In this document: positions 16,164 to 27,122 of the stretch, in pieces | How positions within the stretch are numbered: the first letter of the stretch is position 1 | Layout: every line of letters begins with the position of its first letter | NCBI RefSeq assembly: GCF_011682175.1 | Contig: NZ_WHJG01000034.1 | Coordinates: forward strand, 16,324 to 80,323 | DNA from: Massilia frigida | GTDB taxonomy: Bacteria > Pseudomonadota > Gammaproteobacteria > Burkholderiales > Burkholderiaceae_D | Direction: 5' to 3' | DNA: 64,000 nt | The notes under the pieces: model-generated | The model's input: only the letters and a program-made list of their open reading frames with translations | Told to the model about the DNA's origin: nothing | Databases searched by the model: none | Made by a program: the position numbers and the translations under genes

Positions 16164-17216
16164 ATGTCGAATGTCTGTGTCCGCAAGCTGTGCATCACCC
16201 TGGGTGGCAACGAGATCATCAAGGATCTCGACCTGGCCGTGGAAGAGGGCGAATTCCTGGTGCTGCTGGGGCCTTCCGGCTGCGGCAAATCGACCCTGCT
16301 GCATAGCATCGCCGGGCTGATCGAGGTCAACGCCGGCACGGTGGAAATCGGCGCCGAGGACATGACCTTCGCCGACCCGAGCGAGCGTCATATCGGCATG
16401 GTATTCCAGTCGTACGCGCTGTATCCGACCATGACGGTGGAAAAGAACATGTCGTTCGGCCTGCGTATCAACGGCACGCCCAAGGCCGAGATTGCGCGCC
16501 GCATCGCGCGCGCCGCCGGCATGCTGCAACTCGAACCGCTGCTGTCGCGCAAGCCGGCGCAGCTGTCGGGCGGGCAGCGCCAGCGCGTGGCGATCGGGCG
16601 CGCGCTGGTGCGCGAAGCGGGCGTGTTCCTGTTCGATGAACCGCTCTCGAACCTGGACGCCAAGCTGCGCGCCGAACTGCGGCGCGAACTGAAATTGCTG
16701 CACCAGACGCTGCGCTCGACCATGATCTACGTGACCCACGACCAGGTCGAGGCGATGACCCTGGCTACCCGCATCGTGGTCATGCGGGCCGGCAAAATCC
16801 AGCAGATCGGCGCGCCGGCGGAGGTGTACGGGCGCCCCGCGAACCTGTTCGTGGCCGGCTTTCTTGGTTCGCCATCGATGAACTTCATCGACGGCGCGAT
16901 CGACGCCGCCGGCTGCTTTGCCGGCAAGGGCTTTCGCCTGGAAGGCGGCGCCGTGGGCGCGGCGGCCGGCCAGGCGCTGGTGCTCGGCATCCGTCCCGAG
17001 CATATTCGCATCGCGGGCGACGGCGGCCTCGAAGGCACGGTGGCGCTGGTCGAACCGATGGGCAACCACCAGATCATATGGATCGCCAGCGCCGGCCAGC
17101 AGCTCTCGGCCATCGTCAACGACACGCGCGTGTTCGCCCTGGGCGAGACGGTGCGCTTCGCGGTCGACGCGGCGCGCGTGTCGCTATTCGACAAGGCCAG
17201 CGGGCAGCGCCTGTGA
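16164..17216 (+). CDS. Sugar ABC transporter ATP-binding protein (MalK/MsmK/UgpC type)
   Basis: 350 residues. Walker A is GPSGCGKST (about residues 36-44), the Q-loop [15 protein letters not shown], the signature [15 protein letters not shown], Walker [16 protein letters not shown] and the switch His in VTHDQVEAM. The C-terminal 110 residues form the TOBE/MalK regulatory domain ([11 protein letters not shown]). It powers the two permeases, and the gene follows permease 2 after 3 bases. MalK-type ATPases can be shared between sugar importers, so substrate is not set by this subunit. Confidence 0.95.
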   Translation: MSNVCVRKLCITLGGNEIIKDLDLAVEEGEFLVLLGPSGCGKSTLLHSIAGLIEVNAGTVEIGAEDMTFADPSERHIGMVFQSYALYPTMTVEKNMSFGLRINGTPKAEIARRIARAAGMLQLEPLLSRKPAQLSGGQRQRVAIGRALVREAGVFLFDEPLSNLDAKLRAELRRELKLLHQTLRSTMIYVTHDQVEAMTLATRIVVMRAGKIQQIGAPAEVYGRPANLFVAGFLGSPSMNFIDGAIDAAGCFAGKGFRLEGGAVGAAAGQALVLGIRPEHIRIAGDGGLEGTVALVEPMGNHQIIWIASAGQQLSAIVNDTRVFALGETVRFAVDAARVSLFDKASGQRL

Positions 17217-17309
17217 GTTTGCCTGGAGCGGGACGCGCCGGGCATGCATAATCCACGGTTTGCGGTATGCTTTCGCCGTATTTACTAATCTGACCGATCA
17301 AAGGAAGTC

Positions 17310-18332
17310 GTGGCCAATATCAAAGACGTAGCACGCCTTGCCGGCGTAGGCCTGGGAACCGCGTCGCGCGTGGTCAGCGGCAAGGGCTCGGTCTCGCCCG
17401 CGACGCTCGAACGGGTCAAGAAGGCCATCGCGGAACTCGATTTCCGCCCGTCGCACGCGGCGCGTTCGCTGCTGTCCGGGACGTCGCAGATGATCGGCGT
17501 GTACATTCCCGTCCTCAAGGGCACCTTCTACACCCCGATCCTGCAGTCGATCGACACCGCGCTGCGCGCCGCCGGCCTGCACATGGTGGTGGCGTTCGGG
17601 GTCGGCTCGGGCGACGCGCGGCGCCAGGCTATCGAAGGCATCGACTTCCTGATGGAGCGCGGCTGCGATGGCCTGATTTTGCTGACCAATCACCTGTCGG
17701 ACGACGACATCGCCGCGCTCGGACCCAAGCAATCGCGCGTGGTGGTGCTGAACCACTGCTTTGCCAGCATCGCCGAGCAGTGCTTCTCGGCCGACCATAC
17801 GCAGGGCGGCATCGCGGCGGCGCGCGCGCTGCTGGAGCACCGGCACCGCAAGATCGCCGTGATCGCGGGGCCATCCACCTCGCCCGACAATGTCGACCGC
17901 ATCGCCGGCTTCATGGGCGAGCTTGAGCGCAACGGCATCAACACCGAAAAAATGTGGGTGGCCGAGAGCGATTTTTCGCCCGAAGGCGGATGGGCCGCGG
18001 CGGCCGAACTGGTGGCCTCGGGCCACAAGTTCACGGCGCTGTTTTGCGCCAATGACGAAATGGCGGTCGGGGCGCTGTCGTACTTCCAGGATGTGGGGCT
18101 GTCGGTGCCGGGCGATGTGTCGGTGCTCGGTTACGACGATACGCCGAGTGCGCAGTTCTCGGCGCCGCGCCTGACCTCCGTGCACATTCCGTGGCGCGAC
18201 GTGACCCTGAGCGGGCTCAATGCGCTGCTCAACCGCTGCTATGGCAGCGCGCATCCGGTGGAGCGCGATTTTCCGATCAGCGTGACCGTGCGCGCCTCGC
18301 TGGGCAAGCCGGCCAAGCGCCGCGCGGAGTAG
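17310..18332 (+). CDS. LacI family transcriptional regulator of the glucan/glucoside locus
   Basis: 340 residues starting at GTG with AAGGAAG just upstream. The N-terminal helix-turn-helix is NIKDVARLAGVGLGTASRVV, then SGKGSVSPATLERVKKAI and the hinge RPSHAARSLLSG. The sugar-binding core (residues 60-335) ends with FSAPRLTSVHIPWRDVTLSG. It lies between the ABC importer and the GH3 gene. Matching operators of the TTGGnAnCGTTTCCAA type occur in front of both, so it is the probable repressor of both units, released by a sugar. No such site lies before its own start, so autoregulation is not indicated. Confidence 0.93.
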   Translation: MANIKDVARLAGVGLGTASRVVSGKGSVSPATLERVKKAIAELDFRPSHAARSLLSGTSQMIGVYIPVLKGTFYTPILQSIDTALRAAGLHMVVAFGVGSGDARRQAIEGIDFLMERGCDGLILLTNHLSDDDIAALGPKQSRVVVLNHCFASIAEQCFSADHTQGGIAAARALLEHRHRKIAVIAGPSTSPDNVDRIAGFMGELERNGINTEKMWVAESDFSPEGGWAAAAELVASGHKFTALFCANDEMAVGALSYFQDVGLSVPGDVSVLGYDDTPSAQFSAPRLTSVHIPWRDVTLSGLNALLNRCYGSAHPVERDFPISVTVRASLGKPAKRRAE

Positions 18333-18373
18333 CTCCCCACCTCTATCGATGGGGGATTTACGCAATCTTATGA

Positions 18374-18402
18374 TTGACAAAATTTCTTCACCGTCGCACT
18401 AT
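18374..18402 (+). promoter_or_regulatory. Candidate promoter of the GH3 gene
   Basis: TTGACA (18374-18379) is a perfect -35 box. CACTAT (18397-18402), 17 bases later, is a weak -10. Transcription would begin around 18409, directly before the LacI-type operator, the same arrangement as in front of the importer operon. Confidence 0.55.
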
Positions 18403-18412
18403 TGATCTTGGG

Positions 18413-18428
18413 TTGGGAGCGTTTCCAA
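18413..18428. promoter_or_regulatory. LacI-family operator in front of the GH3 gene
   Basis: TTGGGAGCGTTTCCAA is a 16-base imperfect palindrome (6 of 8 pairs). It shares the half-site CGTTTCCAA and the GG at positions 3-4 with the site at 13102-13117. It lies about 10 bases after the proposed -10 box, placing this gene in the same regulon as the ABC importer. Confidence 0.7.
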
Positions 18429-18502
18429 CTCGTGGCAGCAGCAGATCGGACCCTGGCACCGGTGTTCACCGGCAGGCATTTCCACCTTTTCGCACCGATA
18501 CC

Positions 18503-20985
<2,483 letters not shown>

Positions 20986-20989
<4 letters not shown>

Positions 20990-21111
20990 GCGGCTGGGCG
21001 CGCCTTCTGGCCGATGCGTTCGGCGTGCAGCGGTCGTTCCTGGTGCCGCCCGCCGGCGACCTGTCCGTTATCCATTCCGGCCTCAAGGACGCTGCCGTGT
21101 GCCAGCGCTGA
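20986..21111 (+). CDS. Very short ORF coupled to the GH3 gene
   Basis: 41 residues starting at an ATG that overlaps the GH3 stop (ATGA). It begins MSGWARLLADAFGVQRSF and ends VCQR. It is not recognisable. It could be a true small coupled protein or the remnant of a longer downstream gene, since coupled starts after GH3 genes often lead into a sugar kinase or regulator. Only the overlap and normal codon use support it. Confidence 0.3.
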
Positions 21112-21245
21112 TCCCGGTTTGCCGCAGTCCGGCGGTGTTTTCATGTGGGGATGACGATGAGGTGAACTTGCGCGGCCGGCGCACTGTCCAAAAGTGGCAA
21201 GTGCTCGCGCGCGGGCTTCAATCCCAACCTCATCAGGAGATCGAC

Positions 21246-21950
21246 ATGCTCAACAAGAAACCAGTAAAAGGACTGACCGGCATTTGCGCCGCGGCTGCGC
21301 TGTGCGCCACCCTGGCCGTCCAGGCCCAGACCAGCGGGACGCAGTCCGGCAGCCAGGGCGGCGGACAGAGCAGCAGCGGACAGACCAGCAGCGGACAGGC
21401 CGGCAGCGGACAGACCAGCAGCGGACAGGCCGGCAGCGGCACCGCCGGTGGCGCCGGCAGCGCGGCCATCAGCAGCGCGGACCGCAAGATAGTCACCGAC
21501 CTGGCCATGGCGAACATGGCCGAGATCGAGGTGGCGCGCACCGCGCAGGGCAAGAGCCAGGACGATCAGGTCAAGAAATACGCGCAGCAAATGATCGACG
21601 ACCATACCAAGGCGCTGAACGAGGTGCAGCAACTGGCGCAGGCCAAGGGCATCACCTTGCCCGCCACGCTGGACCGCGCGCACAAGGCCAGGGCCGACAA
21701 GCTGGCCGCGCTGTCGGGCGCGGCATTCGACCGCGCCTACATTGCGCAGGCGGGCGTGGCCGAGCACAAGAAAACCCACAGCATGCTGGCCAGGGCGCAG
21801 GGGCGCGCCAAGGATGCCGACATCAAGGCGCTGGTGACGCGCATGACGCCGACCGTGGACCAGCATCTGCATGCGGCGCAGGATTTACACGGCAACCAGA
21901 ACAGCGCCAAGGGCAACTCGGGTATGGCCACCGAGAAGTCCGGGCAGTAA
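21246..21950 (+). CDS. Periplasmic DUF4142 protein with a Ser/Gly/Gln-rich repeat
   Basis: 234 residues. The signal peptide runs to AQA near residue 28. Residues 29-75 are a low-complexity Ser/Gly/Gln/Thr segment (SGQTSSGQAG repeated twice). Residues 78-220 are the four-helix DUF4142 domain: SAADRKIVTDLAMANMAEIE-like opening, KYAQQMIDDHTKALNEVQQL and FDRAYIAQAGVAEHKKTHSM. The domain is ferritin-like in shape; the biochemical role is unknown, and family members often appear with stress or envelope genes. AGGAG lies before the ATG. It is monocistronic here. Confidence 0.85.
   Translation: MLNKKPVKGLTGICAAAALCATLAVQAQTSGTQSGSQGGGQSSSGQTSSGQAGSGQTSSGQAGSGTAGGAGSAAISSADRKIVTDLAMANMAEIEVARTAQGKSQDDQVKKYAQQMIDDHTKALNEVQQLAQAKGITLPATLDRAHKARADKLAALSGAAFDRAYIAQAGVAEHKKTHSMLARAQGRAKDADIKALVTRMTPTVDQHLHAAQDLHGNQNSAKGNSGMATEKSGQ
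21375..21434 (+). repeat. Two perfect 30-bp tandem repeats inside the DUF4142 gene
   Basis: Copies at 21375-21404 and 21405-21434 are identical and each encodes SGQTSSGQAG. Each unit is itself two diverged 15-bp halves, with further imperfect copies on both flanks. The linker length probably varies between strains. Confidence 0.85.
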
Positions 21951-22046
21951 GCAAGGCAGGCAAGTCCTGCGCGCCAACGCTGTCGATGCTGGCGGCGGGA
22001 GGGGGGCGCGAGCGCGAGCTGAGCGGTCACGCTACAATGACCATTC

Positions 22047-22997
22047 ATGCTCGCCATCCTCGCCATTACCTTTCCGTTTTTCGCCCTGGTCCTGTGCGGC
22101 TACTTTGCCGTGCGGCGCCACTTGCTGCCGCAACTGGCCATTCCGGGCCTGAACAGCTTCGTCCTGTACTTTGCCTTGCCGTGCCTGCTGTACCGCTTCG
22201 GTTCGACCACGCCGCTGACCCAGCTGCTCGACGCCGGCCTGTTCGGCGTCTACCTGCTGTGCGCGCTGGCGACGGTGGGCCTGGCCATGCTGGTCACGCT
22301 GCGCCGCGCCGGCTGGAACGATGGCGCCTTCGGGGCGCTGGTGGCCGCCTTTCCCAACACCGGCTTCATGGGTGTGCCACTGCTGCTGGCCCTGCTCGGG
22401 CCGCGCTCGTCGGGTCCGGTCATCGTGGCGCTGGTGGTCGACCTGGTGATCACGACCTCGCTGTGCATCGCCCTCTCGCGCCTCGGGCCGGCAGGCGGGC
22501 AGAGTAGCGCGGCCGCCCTGCGCAATGCCCTGTCCGGCATGCTGCGCAACCCCATGCCGTGGGCTATCCTGCTCGGCGCGCTGGCGTCCGGCGTGGGACT
22601 GGTGCTGCCCGCGCCGCTGATGAAAACCGTCAGCCTGCTGGCCGATGCCGCCTCGCCGGTGGCGCTGTTTACCATCGGCGCGGTGCTGGCGCGCTCGCAG
22701 ATGAACGCCAGCGGCGCCACCGCGCTGGCCGATGTCGTCCCGATCGCCCTGATCAAGCTGCTGATCCACCCGCTATTGCTGCTCGCCATCGGCCACGCCG
22801 CCATTGGCCTGGGCATTCCCATCGATCGCGCCGCCCTGACGGTGCTGGTGCTGGTCGCCTTCCTGCCCAGTGCCAGCAACGTGGCGCTGCTGACCGAACG
22901 CTTCGGCGCCGACACCGGCCGTGTGGCGCGCATCATCCTGGTATCGACAGCGTTGTCGTTCCTGAGCTTTTCGGCGGCTGTATCATTGCTGACATGA
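22047..22997 (+). CDS. AEC family transporter (auxin efflux carrier-like permease)
   Basis: 316 residues with about ten hydrophobic segments. The opening MLAILAITFPFFALVLCGYF, LPGLNSFVLYFALPCLLY-like helix, GAFPNTGFMGVPLLLALLG-like stretch and the C-terminal VLVAFLPSASNVALLTERFG identify the AEC/membrane transport family. Bacterial members move dicarboxylates, amino acids or unknown organic anions across the inner membrane. It is a single gene with no neighbour that hints at the substrate. Confidence 0.9.
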   Translation: MLAILAITFPFFALVLCGYFAVRRHLLPQLAIPGLNSFVLYFALPCLLYRFGSTTPLTQLLDAGLFGVYLLCALATVGLAMLVTLRRAGWNDGAFGALVAAFPNTGFMGVPLLLALLGPRSSGPVIVALVVDLVITTSLCIALSRLGPAGGQSSAAALRNALSGMLRNPMPWAILLGALASGVGLVLPAPLMKTVSLLADAASPVALFTIGAVLARSQMNASGATALADVVPIALIKLLIHPLLLLAIGHAAIGLGIPIDRAALTVLVLVAFLPSASNVALLTERFGADTGRVARIILVSTALSFLSFSAAVSLLT

Positions 22998-23083
22998 AAC
23001 ATTTCCGACTTTTGCCCGCCTGTTTGTGAAATAATAAGGAGCATGTCCCATCGACGGTGTGGCGGCGAATGCGGGAGTGTCGA

Positions 23084-25939
23084 TTGCTAGAAATGTTTGC
23101 AGTGGAGCAGGATCTGACGCAGCTGGAAGAGGAGCTTTCTTCCCAGTACGGCGTGGCGCGCCTGAAGCCGATGCTGGCGCTGGCCTGGCATCTGCGCCAG
23201 CGCGATCCGGCGCGTGCGCGTTCCCTGTCGGTCGATGCGGCGCCGCTGTTGATGCTGCTTTCCGAGCCCGAGCGCCGCCTGGAGCAGGCGCGCTGCCAGT
23301 TGATCGATGGCGAAGCGGCCTGGCTGGCCGGCCAGCTGGACGCCGCGCGCGTCCTGGCCGACGCTGCCTGGGCCGAATTTCACAGCCAGGACGATTCCAT
23401 CGGCAGCGCCGACGCGCGCTGGCTGCGCGCCTGGATCGAGGTCGACCGCGGCAATGCCGCCGCCAGCGACGCCGAACTGCTGGCGGCCGCGCACGATGTC
23501 TGGCGCGCCGGCGACCGCCTGCGCGCCGACGTGATCGACGCCGCCGCCGCCCTGTTCGCGGTGTTCCGCAACCTGCACTCGGCCAATGAACGCTGGGGCA
23601 AGCGCTTCGATCCCGCCGAAAAAGGCTTGCACCCGGCCGCCGCCGGCTGGATCAACGATTACCTCGGCACCTCGGCCTTCCAGGCCAGCGACTTCGGGCG
23701 CGCCATCGGCCTGTTGATGAACACCTTCGAGGCGGCGCTGGCCACCGGCCAGGTGCGGCGCGCGATCAACGTCGCCACCAATATCGGCAACGCCTTCACC
23801 AGCCTCAATGCGCACCACGCCGCGCTCGAATGGATGCAGCGCGGGCTGGACCTGGCGCGTCCGACCGGCTGGCCGATGAGCATTGGCCTGGCGCTGATGC
23901 AGACCGCCGAAACCTTGCGCCAGCTGGGCCAGCGCGAGGCGGCGGTCGAACTGCTGCACGAAGCGCTGGCGACGCTGGCGCCCATGTCCGGATCGCGCGC
24001 CTATGCCATCGCGCTCGAATACGAGGGCGACCTGGCGCTCGACGGCGGCGACTATGCGGCGGCCCTGGCCAGCTTCGCGCGCCTGGAAGCGCGCGGCGAA
24101 GCGCTGCACCAGGCTGATTTCCGGAGCGGCGCGCGGCGCGGCCAGGCGCATGCGCTCTCGCACATGAACCGCCCGCACGATGCGCTCGACAAGGCCGCGG
24201 CGGCGCTGGCGCTGGCGCGCGAACACGGCGACGCCTACAACCAGATCGCCGCGCTCAAGGTGCTGGCCGAGATCCACGCGCGCCACAGCCTGCCCGGTCC
24301 CACGACGCCGGATGCGCCCAGTCCCGCACTGCATTACCTTCAGCAGGCCATGGCGGTGGCGGCCACCATCGACGGCTACACGGTGCCGGGCGACCTGTAC
24401 GACGCGGTGGCGCGCGAGTACGCCAGCGTCGGCGACTACCCGCAAGCCTACAACATCGCACTGCGCGCCGGCGCCGCGCGCGACAAGACCCACAGCCAGG
24501 AAGCGACCAACCGCGCCGTCGCCATGCAGGTGCAGTACCAGACCGAGCGCGCCAAGACCGAAGGCGAGCATCACCGCCAGCTGGCCGCGGCCGAAGCCAA
24601 GCGCGCCGAGGTGCTGCAGCAGACCAGCGCCACGCTCGAACACCTGTCGGCCATCGGGCAGGAGATCACCACCCATCTCGACGCCGCCGCCGTGTTCCGC
24701 GCGCTCGACCGCCACGTGCACGGGCTGCTCGACGCCACCCACTTTTCCATCTTCCTGATCGATCCGGACGGCAGTTCGCTGCGCTGCGCGTTCGGGGTGG
24801 AAGCGGGCAAGCCGCTGCCGGCCACGCGCTATTGCCTCACCGACGAGCATGCCAATTCGGCGCGCTGCGTGCGCGAGCGGCGCGAAATCCTGCTCCACCT
24901 CAATGCCGGCGACGACATGCCGAACCTGATCCCGGGTACCCTGCCGACACTGAGCCTGCTGTTTGCGCCGCTGCTGATCGGCGAGCGGGTGCTGGGCGTG
25001 ATGACGGTGCAGTCGCTCCAGCCCAGCGCCTATCACGAACGGGAGCGGCTGATTTTCCGCACCCTGTGCGCGTACGGCGCCATCGCCCTCGATAACGCCG
25101 GCGCCTATTTGCAGGTGGCGGCCACGCTCAAGGCCCTGAGCGCGACCCAGGCCCAGCTGCTGGACAAGAACGTCGAACTGGAACAGGCCTACAAGGCGCT
25201 GGAAGAGGTCAGCCTGACCGACCAGCTGACCGGCCTGCGCAACCGCCGCTTCTTCCTGCAGCATGTCGACGCCGACGTGGTCATGAGCCTGCGCGGCTAC
25301 GACGACCCCTTGCGCCACGTCGCGCCGGAACGCGAGAATGCGCCGGGCAAGGACCTGGTGTTCTTCATGGTCGACCTGGATCACTTCAAGGAAGTCAACG
25401 ACGCGCATGGCCACGCCGCCGGCGACGCGGTCCTGGTGCAGATGCAGGAGCGCCTGCGCGAAGTGTTCCGCGAGTCCGATTACCTGATCCGCTGGGGCGG
25501 CGAGGAATTCCTGGTGCTGGCGCGCGCCACCCACCGCGACGACGCCAAAGTGGTGGCGGAGCGTATCCGCCAGGCTGTCGCCGACCGCGACTTCGTGCTG
25601 CCCGACGGGACGGCGCTGCGCAAGACTTGCTCGATCGGGTTTGCCTGCTTTCCGTTCGTGCAGGAAGAACCGCGTTTGTTGTCGTGGTCCGAAGTGGTGG
25701 AACTGGCCGACCAGGGCCTGTACCTGGTCAAGCGCTCGGGGCGCAATGCCTGGGCCGGCATCTATAGCACGCCCGAGACGCGCCACGACGCTGTTTTCGC
25801 GCGCCTGATTCATTATCTCGAGCAGGCGCTGGCCGACGGCGAGGCCCGGTTGGTGACCAATATCGACGAGGTGCAGGTCGCCGCCGGCGCCAAGACGCGG
25901 CGCCTGGTGCTGGCCGCCGACAAGGTGACGCCGCGCTAG
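23084..25939 (+). CDS. Diguanylate cyclase with N-terminal TPR-like repeats and a GAF domain
   Basis: 951 residues, cytoplasmic. Residues 1-480 are TPR-like helical repeats (for example SYAAALASFARLEARGEAL-type units). A short coiled coil (ERAKTEGEHHRQLAAAEAKR) leads to a GAF domain at about 525-690. The GGDEF domain is at about 705-870, with SLTDQLTGLRNRRFF, DLDHFKEVNDAHGHAAGD and the active site GGEEF at 805-809. An RESD motif five residues before it is a canonical inhibitory I-site. It should make c-di-GMP. The start is uncertain: TTG 23084 has GGGAG 6 bases upstream, ATG 23093 and GTG 23057 are alternatives. Its last four bases, CTAG, are shared with the stop of the convergent gene. Confidence 0.88.
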   Translation: MLEMFAVEQDLTQLEEELSSQYGVARLKPMLALAWHLRQRDPARARSLSVDAAPLLMLLSEPERRLEQARCQLIDGEAAWLAGQLDAARVLADAAWAEFHSQDDSIGSADARWLRAWIEVDRGNAAASDAELLAAAHDVWRAGDRLRADVIDAAAALFAVFRNLHSANERWGKRFDPAEKGLHPAAAGWINDYLGTSAFQASDFGRAIGLLMNTFEAALATGQVRRAINVATNIGNAFTSLNAHHAALEWMQRGLDLARPTGWPMSIGLALMQTAETLRQLGQREAAVELLHEALATLAPMSGSRAYAIALEYEGDLALDGGDYAAALASFARLEARGEALHQADFRSGARRGQAHALSHMNRPHDALDKAAAALALAREHGDAYNQIAALKVLAEIHARHSLPGPTTPDAPSPALHYLQQAMAVAATIDGYTVPGDLYDAVAREYASVGDYPQAYNIALRAGAARDKTHSQEATNRAVAMQVQYQTERAKTEGEHHRQLAAAEAKRAEVLQQTSATLEHLSAIGQEITTHLDAAAVFRALDRHVHGLLDATHFSIFLIDPDGSSLRCAFGVEAGKPLPATRYCLTDEHANSARCVRERREILLHLNAGDDMPNLIPGTLPTLSLLFAPLLIGERVLGVMTVQSLQPSAYHERERLIFRTLCAYGAIALDNAGAYLQVAATLKALSATQAQLLDKNVELEQAYKALEEVSLTDQLTGLRNRRFFLQHVDADVVMSLRGYDDPLRHVAPERENAPGKDLVFFMVDLDHFKEVNDAHGHAAGDAVLVQMQERLREVFRESDYLIRWGGEEFLVLARATHRDDAKVVAERIRQAVADRDFVLPDGTALRKTCSIGFACFPFVQEEPRLLSWSEVVELADQGLYLVKRSGRNAWAGIYSTPETRHDAVFARLIHYLEQALADGEARLVTNIDEVQVAAGAKTRRLVLAADKVTPR

Positions 25940-26547
25940 GCCGAGCGCCGCGCCATTTCCTGCGCCATCGGCGCATCCATGGCCGCCATGATCGTGCGCT
26001 GGTCGTTCTGCGAGCGGTTCTGGCTCACCTTCCACGTGCCCTGCATGCGCTCGATCGGGATCTCGATCCCGACGATCATCGTCAGCAGCCGGTCGATGAA
26101 CCCGGGCGGCGCATCGTCCACCGCCCATGGCGCCGCCTGCGCCGCTTCGTGGCGCGCCGTGAGGCGGCCGAGCAGCGCGAGGATCCAGGCCGGCTCTTCG
26201 ATGGCGCGCAGCTTGCCGTGCGCGTGCACCACCGCATAGTTATAGGTCGGGACCACTTTGCCGTTGATCTTCTTGTCTTCGTACAGCGCAGGCGTGATGT
26301 AGGCCGATGGCCCCTGGAACACCACCAGCGTGTCGCCGTCGTGGCGCCAGAGCGGATTGGCGCGCGCGACGTGGGCGCGCAGGATGCCGTACGGCGCGCT
26401 CTCATCGCCGCCATCGATCTCGAACGGAATGTGCGTGGCGTCCAGACCGCCGTCGCCGTGCGTGATGACGGTGCCCAGCGGGTGCGCGTCGATCAGGCCG
26501 AGCAGCAGCGATGGACGGATCTCGTCGAAGCAGGAAGGCCGATACAT
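25936..26547 (-). CDS. FMN-binding negative regulator family protein (PaiB-like)
   Basis: 203 residues. MYRPSCFDEIRPSLLLGLID is the typical opening, followed by PLGTVITHGDGGLDATHIPF, ARANPLWRHD, TLVVFQGPSAYITPALYEDK and YAVVHAHGKLRAI, all PaiB-family motifs (split-barrel flavin-binding fold). The C-terminal KVSQNRSQNDQRTIMAAMD is also characteristic. PaiB of Bacillus was described as a negative regulator of sporulation and protease genes, but the fold suggests a flavin/heme enzyme. It begins one base after the OsmC stop, so the two form a coupled pair transcribed away from a MocR regulator. Confidence 0.92.
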   Translation of the reverse strand: MYRPSCFDEIRPSLLLGLIDAHPLGTVITHGDGGLDATHIPFEIDGGDESAPYGILRAHVARANPLWRHDGDTLVVFQGPSAYITPALYEDKKINGKVVPTYNYAVVHAHGKLRAIEEPAWILALLGRLTARHEAAQAAPWAVDDAPPGFIDRLLTMIVGIEIPIERMQGTWKVSQNRSQNDQRTIMAAMDAPMAQEMARRSA

Positions 26548-26548
26548 G

Positions 26549-27013
26549 TCATGCACTCCTTTCGATGACCACATCGGCCTTGATCGAGTTGGCGATGTAG
26601 CACTGCGCGTGGGCGGCGTGGTGCAGGGCGTCGAGCTGGGCGGCGTCGGGGCGGGTGCCGTCGGCGAAGCTGATCGCGGGACGCAGCACGATGCTGGTCA
26701 TCGCCATCTTGCCGTCGGCGTTCTTGTCCAGGGTGCCGACGGCGCGGTCACGGTAGTCGTCCACCACATGCCCGGCGCGCGCCGCCAGCGAGAGGAAGAA
26801 CAGCATGTGGCAGCTCGATACCGACGCGACCAGCGCTTCCTCGGGGTCGAGGGCGGCCGGGTCGGACATCGGCAGCGGCACCGACAGCGGCGACGAGGAA
26901 GCCGGCACGCGCAGGCCGCCGTCGAACGACCAGGCATGCGCGCGGCTGTAGCGGTTGTCCAGGAAAGGCTGCGCGCCGCGCTGCCAGGATAATTCTGCTT
27001 CGAATTGCTGCAT
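26549..27013 (-). CDS. OsmC family peroxiredoxin-like protein
   Basis: 154 residues. The family pattern is seen in FEAELSWQRG, DPEEALVASVSSCHMLFFLS and HAQCYIANSIKADVV; the two conserved Cys (in SSCH and AQCY) are the reactive and resolving thiols of OsmC/Ohr hydroperoxide reductases. It belongs to the OsmC-like rather than the strict Ohr branch. It is the first gene of a two-gene unit with the PaiB-like gene and is divergent from the MocR regulator gene, with about 110 bases between. Confidence 0.9.
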   Translation of the reverse strand: MQQFEAELSWQRGAQPFLDNRYSRAHAWSFDGGLRVPASSSPLSVPLPMSDPAALDPEEALVASVSSCHMLFFLSLAARAGHVVDDYRDRAVGTLDKNADGKMAMTSIVLRPAISFADGTRPDAAQLDALHHAAHAQCYIANSIKADVVIERSA

Positions 27014-27122
27014 CTTGCTTGGTTCCCGATGGTGATTGGCGATGCGTTTATCTTATGCGCCGCTTTGGCTTGCTCAAATATCCAATTCACGCGATTATGT
27101 GAAGACCAATCACCGGACTCCC

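Noticed and set aside
23087..26128. A 1013-codon open frame on the minus strand across the diguanylate cyclase gene
   Set aside because: It is a shadow of high-GC codon use. The plus strand encodes clear TPR, GAF and GGDEF motifs, while the minus frame gives Arg/His/Gln/Ala-rich sequence with no domain.
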